Assembly (NCBI GenBank): GCA_005787665.1
Contig: SYAB01000186.1
Span: forward strand, 1-6,526
From: Actinomycetota bacterium
Lineage (GTDB): Bacteria; Actinomycetota; Actinomycetes; Mycobacteriales; Mycobacteriaceae
Reading direction: 5' to 3'
Length of the DNA stretch: 6,526 nt
The notes below the pieces were generated by a model that was given only the letters and a program-made list of their open reading frames with translations, had not been told where the DNA came from and searched no databases. A program made the position numbers and the translations under genes. Shown piece by piece: positions 4,899 through 6,526 of this stretch (its first letter is position 1; every line of letters begins with the position of its first letter).

Positions 4899-6044
4899 GT
4901 CCAGCAGGTCCCTGACCACCGCGTCGGCCAGCAACCGGCCGCGGTCGGTCAGGGCCAGCCGGCCCTGACCGACCCGGACCAGTCCATCGGCGGCCGCCTG
5001 TTCAGCGCGGCGGTGTTCTGCGGCGGTCAGCATTTCCACGGACAGGCCGCGCCGCAGCCGGATGCCCAGCAGCACCTCTTCGACGTGCCGGTCTCGGGAG
5101 TCGAGGCGCTCGGATCCGGCGACCGCCGATCCGGACCGTTCCAGCGCCTCGGCGTAGGCCCGCGGATGTTTGACGTTCCACCAGCGCAGATCACCGACGA
5201 AGCTGTGGGCCCCGGGTCCGGCCCCCCACCACTGGCCGCCGTCCCAGTAGCCCTCGTTGTGGCGGCACTGCCCGCCGGGGCGGCTCCAATTGGACACCTC
5301 GTACCACTCCAGTCCGGCCGCCGACAACGTCGCGTCGATCAGCCGGTACCGGTCGGCCATCACATCGTCGTCCGGCGGGTCGATCTCGCCGCGGCGCACT
5401 CGTCGCGACAGTGCGGTGCCGTCCTCGACCACCAGGGCGTAGGCCGACACGTGGTCGACCCCGGCATCCAGGGCGGCCTGCACCGAGGCCAGCAGATCGC
5501 CATCGGTCTCCCCCGGTGTGCCGTAGATCAGGTCGAGGTTCACATGGACGAAGCCGGCCGCGCGGGCCTCCCGGGCCGCGGCGAGCGCCCGTTCCGGCGA
5601 GTGGCTTCGGTCCAGGACCGCCAGCACCCGTGGCGAGACGGACTGCATCCCCAGCGAGACCCGGGTGTAACCCGCGGCCCGGATGGCCGCGAAGAACTCC
5701 GGGTCCGTCGACTCCGGATTGGCCTCGGTGGTGACCTCGGCATCAGCAGACAACGGAAAGTGATCGCCGACCGCCGCCAGCACCCCGCCCAGCCGGTCGG
5801 CCCCCAGTAACGACGGGGTTCCGCCGCCGACGAAGACCGTGTCGACCGGGAGGGGACCCAGGGTGGCGGCCGCACCGCCCAGCTCGGTGCGCAGCGCGGC
5901 CAGCCAGCCGTCCGGTGTCGCTCCGCCGAGCTCGGCGGAGGTATAGGTGTTGAAATCGCAATATCCGCACCTGCTGGCACAGAACGGCACATGGACATAG
6001 ATGCCGAACGCCTTCCCCGGGGTCACGGAGAGGGCTGGGAGCAT
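4893..6044 (-). CDS. hemW: Radical SAM heme chaperone HemW
   Basis: A 383-residue member of the coproporphyrinogen-dehydrogenase-like radical SAM family, often labelled hemN. The cluster motif is CASRCGYCDF: three cysteines for the [4Fe-4S] cluster (residues 22, 26 and 29 from this start) with phenylalanine where true HemN has a fourth cysteine. This points to HemW, a heme-binding protein thought to deliver heme to acceptor proteins, rather than the HemN oxidase. Other landmarks are VFVGGGTPSLL, TEANPES, SLGMQS, LDLIYGTPGE and the HemW-type HN..YW box in CRHNEGYWDGGQWWG. ATG 6044 is preferred over ATG 6077: a GACAAT box (6056-6051) places a leaderless start exactly on it, and the M. tuberculosis protein begins at about the same point. 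In M. tuberculosis hemN also lies near sirA, but with rpfD and Rv2390c between. Confidence 0.93.
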   Translation of the reverse strand: MLPALSVTPGKAFGIYVHVPFCASRCGYCDFNTYTSAELGGATPDGWLAALRTELGGAAATLGPLPVDTVFVGGGTPSLLGADRLGGVLAAVGDHFPLSADAEVTTEANPESTDPEFFAAIRAAGYTRVSLGMQSVSPRVLAVLDRSHSPERALAAAREARAAGFVHVNLDLIYGTPGETDGDLLASVQAALDAGVDHVSAYALVVEDGTALSRRVRRGEIDPPDDDVMADRYRLIDATLSAAGLEWYEVSNWSRPGGQCRHNEGYWDGGQWWGAGPGAHSFVGDLRWWNVKHPRAYAEALERSGSAVAGSERLDSRDRHVEEVLLGIRLRRGLSVEMLTAAEHRRAEQAAADGLVRVGQGRLALTDRGRLLADAVVRDLLDG

Positions 6045-6050
6045 GTCGCG

Positions 6051-6056
6051 ATTGTC
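6051..6056 (-). promoter_or_regulatory. hemW promoter -10 candidate (leaderless)
   Basis: GACAAT on the minus strand (6056-6051) matches four of six positions of TATAAT. At standard spacing it puts the transcript start on the A of the ATG at 6044-6042. No Shine-Dalgarno is present before this ATG or the upstream alternative at 6077. No -35 is evident. Confidence 0.4.
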
Positions 6057-6079
6057 CCAGAGCACGGCAACCGCCATGT

Positions 6080-6117
6080 CCGCCGGTTAGGGCGCCGGCG
6101 GGGTGACGTGGCAGAAT
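6080..6117 (+). promoter_or_regulatory. Short-ORF/sirA promoter: -10 CAGAAT with upstream 7-bp dyad
   Basis: CAGAAT (6112-6117) is a plausible -10 box placing transcription at or within a base of the short-ORF ATG at 6125, consistent with a leaderless transcript. Upstream, CCGCCGG (6080-6086) and CCGGCGG (6095-6101) form a perfect 7-bp dyad with an 8-bp spacer, covering the -35 region and lying just upstream of hemW. It could be an operator for one or both divergent genes. No -35 consensus is clear. The role of the dyad is inference. Confidence 0.45.
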
Positions 6118-6124
6118 CGGCAGC

Positions 6125-6220
6125 ATGTCAGCCGGAGTGTGCCCGCAGCGCAAGGTCGCGCTGGTGGCTCGGCGGCACGTCGATTTCCAGCGCGTCTGCA
6201 GCTGTTGTTGTCCGGCTTGA
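6125..6220 (+). CDS. Leaderless cysteine-rich regulatory short ORF (31 codons) upstream of sirA
   Basis: A 31-residue peptide beginning MSAGVCPQRKVALVARRHVD and ending with a tract in which four of five residues, C25 to C29, are cysteine, followed by Pro-Ala and TGA. It is not expected to have a function as a protein. In mycobacteria, leaderless polycysteine short ORFs before sulfur-assimilation genes act as cysteine-responsive attenuators: ribosomes pause at cysteine codons when cysteinyl-tRNA is scarce and so free the downstream ribosome binding site (published for M. smegmatis, recalled). Evidence here is the ATG with no RBS directly after a -10-like box, the cysteine tract at 6197-6211, position 106 bp before sirA, and alternative RNA pairings in that spacer. 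It is too short for most gene callers. It diverges from hemW. Confidence 0.88.
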   Translation: MSAGVCPQRKVALVARRHVDFQRVCSCCCPA

Positions 6221-6319
6221 CGCCGTAGTCCGCCCATCTGCTCACCAGCCGACAGCCGGATTGCGTCGCTGGATGGCTGACCCGGTGACGTCCTACCGGC
6301 TCCCCCGAGACGAGGAGCT
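6211..6319 (+). promoter_or_regulatory. Cysteine-responsive translational attenuator of sirA, including the sirA RBS
   Basis: Four segments can be matched by eye. Segment 1 TCCGGCT (6211-6217, end of the cysteine tract to before the stop) pairs with segment 2 AGCCGGA (6254-6260). Segment 2 can instead pair with segment 3 CCGGCT (6296-6301). Segment 3, as GGCTCC (6298-6303), can pair with segment 4 GGAGCT (6314-6319), which contains the sirA Shine-Dalgarno GAGGAG (6312-6317). A ribosome paused on C27-C29 would cover segment 1, favour 2:3 and expose the RBS; ribosome release would favour 1:2 plus 3:4 and hide it. The complementarities are exact apart from one G-U in 3:4; the switching order is inference. 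Confidence 0.65.
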
Positions 6320-6326
6320 TCAACCC

Positions 6327-6526
6327 ATGACCCAGGCCAAACCCCGCTCAGAAGGCCAGTGGGCCCTCGGCGACCGCGAGCCTCTCAACGCCAACGAGGA
6401 GTTCAAGAAGCTCGAGGACTCCCTCGACGTGCGGACGCGCATCGAGACCGTATATGCCAAAGAGGGCTTCGACAGCATCGACAAGACCGACCTGCGCGGC
6501 CGGTTGCGTTGGTGGGGCCTCTACAC
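6327..6526 (+). CDS. sirA: Ferredoxin-dependent sulfite reductase SirA, N-terminal 66 codons (cut by window end)
   Basis: SirA (annotated nirA in older M. tuberculosis records, Rv2391) reduces sulfite to sulfide with siroheme and a [4Fe-4S] cluster, using ferredoxin, in the cytoplasmic sulfate-assimilation pathway that feeds cysteine synthesis. Visible residues include EGQWALGDREPLNANEEF, GFDSIDKTDLRGR and RWWGLY, which match the conserved start of the mycobacterial enzyme. The cofactor-binding residues lie beyond the window end. The ATG at 6327 has GAGGAG nine bases upstream, and that RBS can be masked by upstream RNA. The frame is open to the edge. By analogy with M. tuberculosis, cysH and the sirohydrochlorin ferrochelatase gene che1 would follow. 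Confidence 0.94.
   Translation, partial: MTQAKPRSEGQWALGDREPLNANEEFKKLEDSLDVRTRIETVYAKEGFDSIDKTDLRGRLRWWGLY

Noticed and set aside
6087..6323. 78-codon minus-strand ORF opposite the short ORF
   Set aside because: No start signals, and it overlaps the divergent promoter and attenuator. Treated as a shadow.

Overview
The window looks like chromosomal DNA of a mycobacterium, probably a Mycolicibacterium-type species. It is GC-rich, and three recognisable proteins (HrcA, HemW and the sulfite reductase SirA) read very close to their Mycobacterium tuberculosis counterparts as I remember them. Several genes also appear to start without a Shine-Dalgarno sequence directly after a TANNNT-like -10 box, which is typical of mycobacterial leaderless mRNAs. 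No mobile element, tRNA, rRNA or CRISPR array was seen.

Layout. Bases 1-75 hold the first 25 codons of hrcA (minus strand), with a good ribosome binding site and a TAAAAT -10 box. Bases 171-443 (minus) encode a small secreted protein with a potentially structured leader. Bases 566-2769 (minus) are a response-regulator/histidine-kinase operon with an ATGA overlap. A 198-bp divergent control region (2770-2967) separates it from a SulP-family anion transporter (2968-4554, plus). A long imperfect hairpin (4564-4598) follows, then a second small secreted protein (4636-4881, plus) that is visibly a paralogue of the first. It converges on hemW (4893 to about 6044, minus) across only 11 bp. hemW diverges from a 31-codon leaderless short ORF ending in a cysteine-rich tract (6125-6220), which precedes sirA (6327 onward, cut by the window end).

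How it works together. The right end is a cysteine-responsive control unit for sulfite reduction. The short ORF is the ribosome sensor, and the 106-bp spacer contains segments that can form mutually exclusive pairs, one of which hides the sirA ribosome binding site. The class is known in mycobacteria; the pairing model proposed here was read by eye from this sequence. The centre looks like an accessory module of two-component system plus anion transporter, flanked in inverted orientation by two paralogous secreted two-cysteine peptides of unknown function. It lies between hrcA and hemW, where M. tuberculosis carries cfp2 and the mycobactin (mbt) cluster. Candidate operator sequences in the divergent region, one of them repeated upstream of the first secreted-peptide gene, suggest the regulator may control the whole module.
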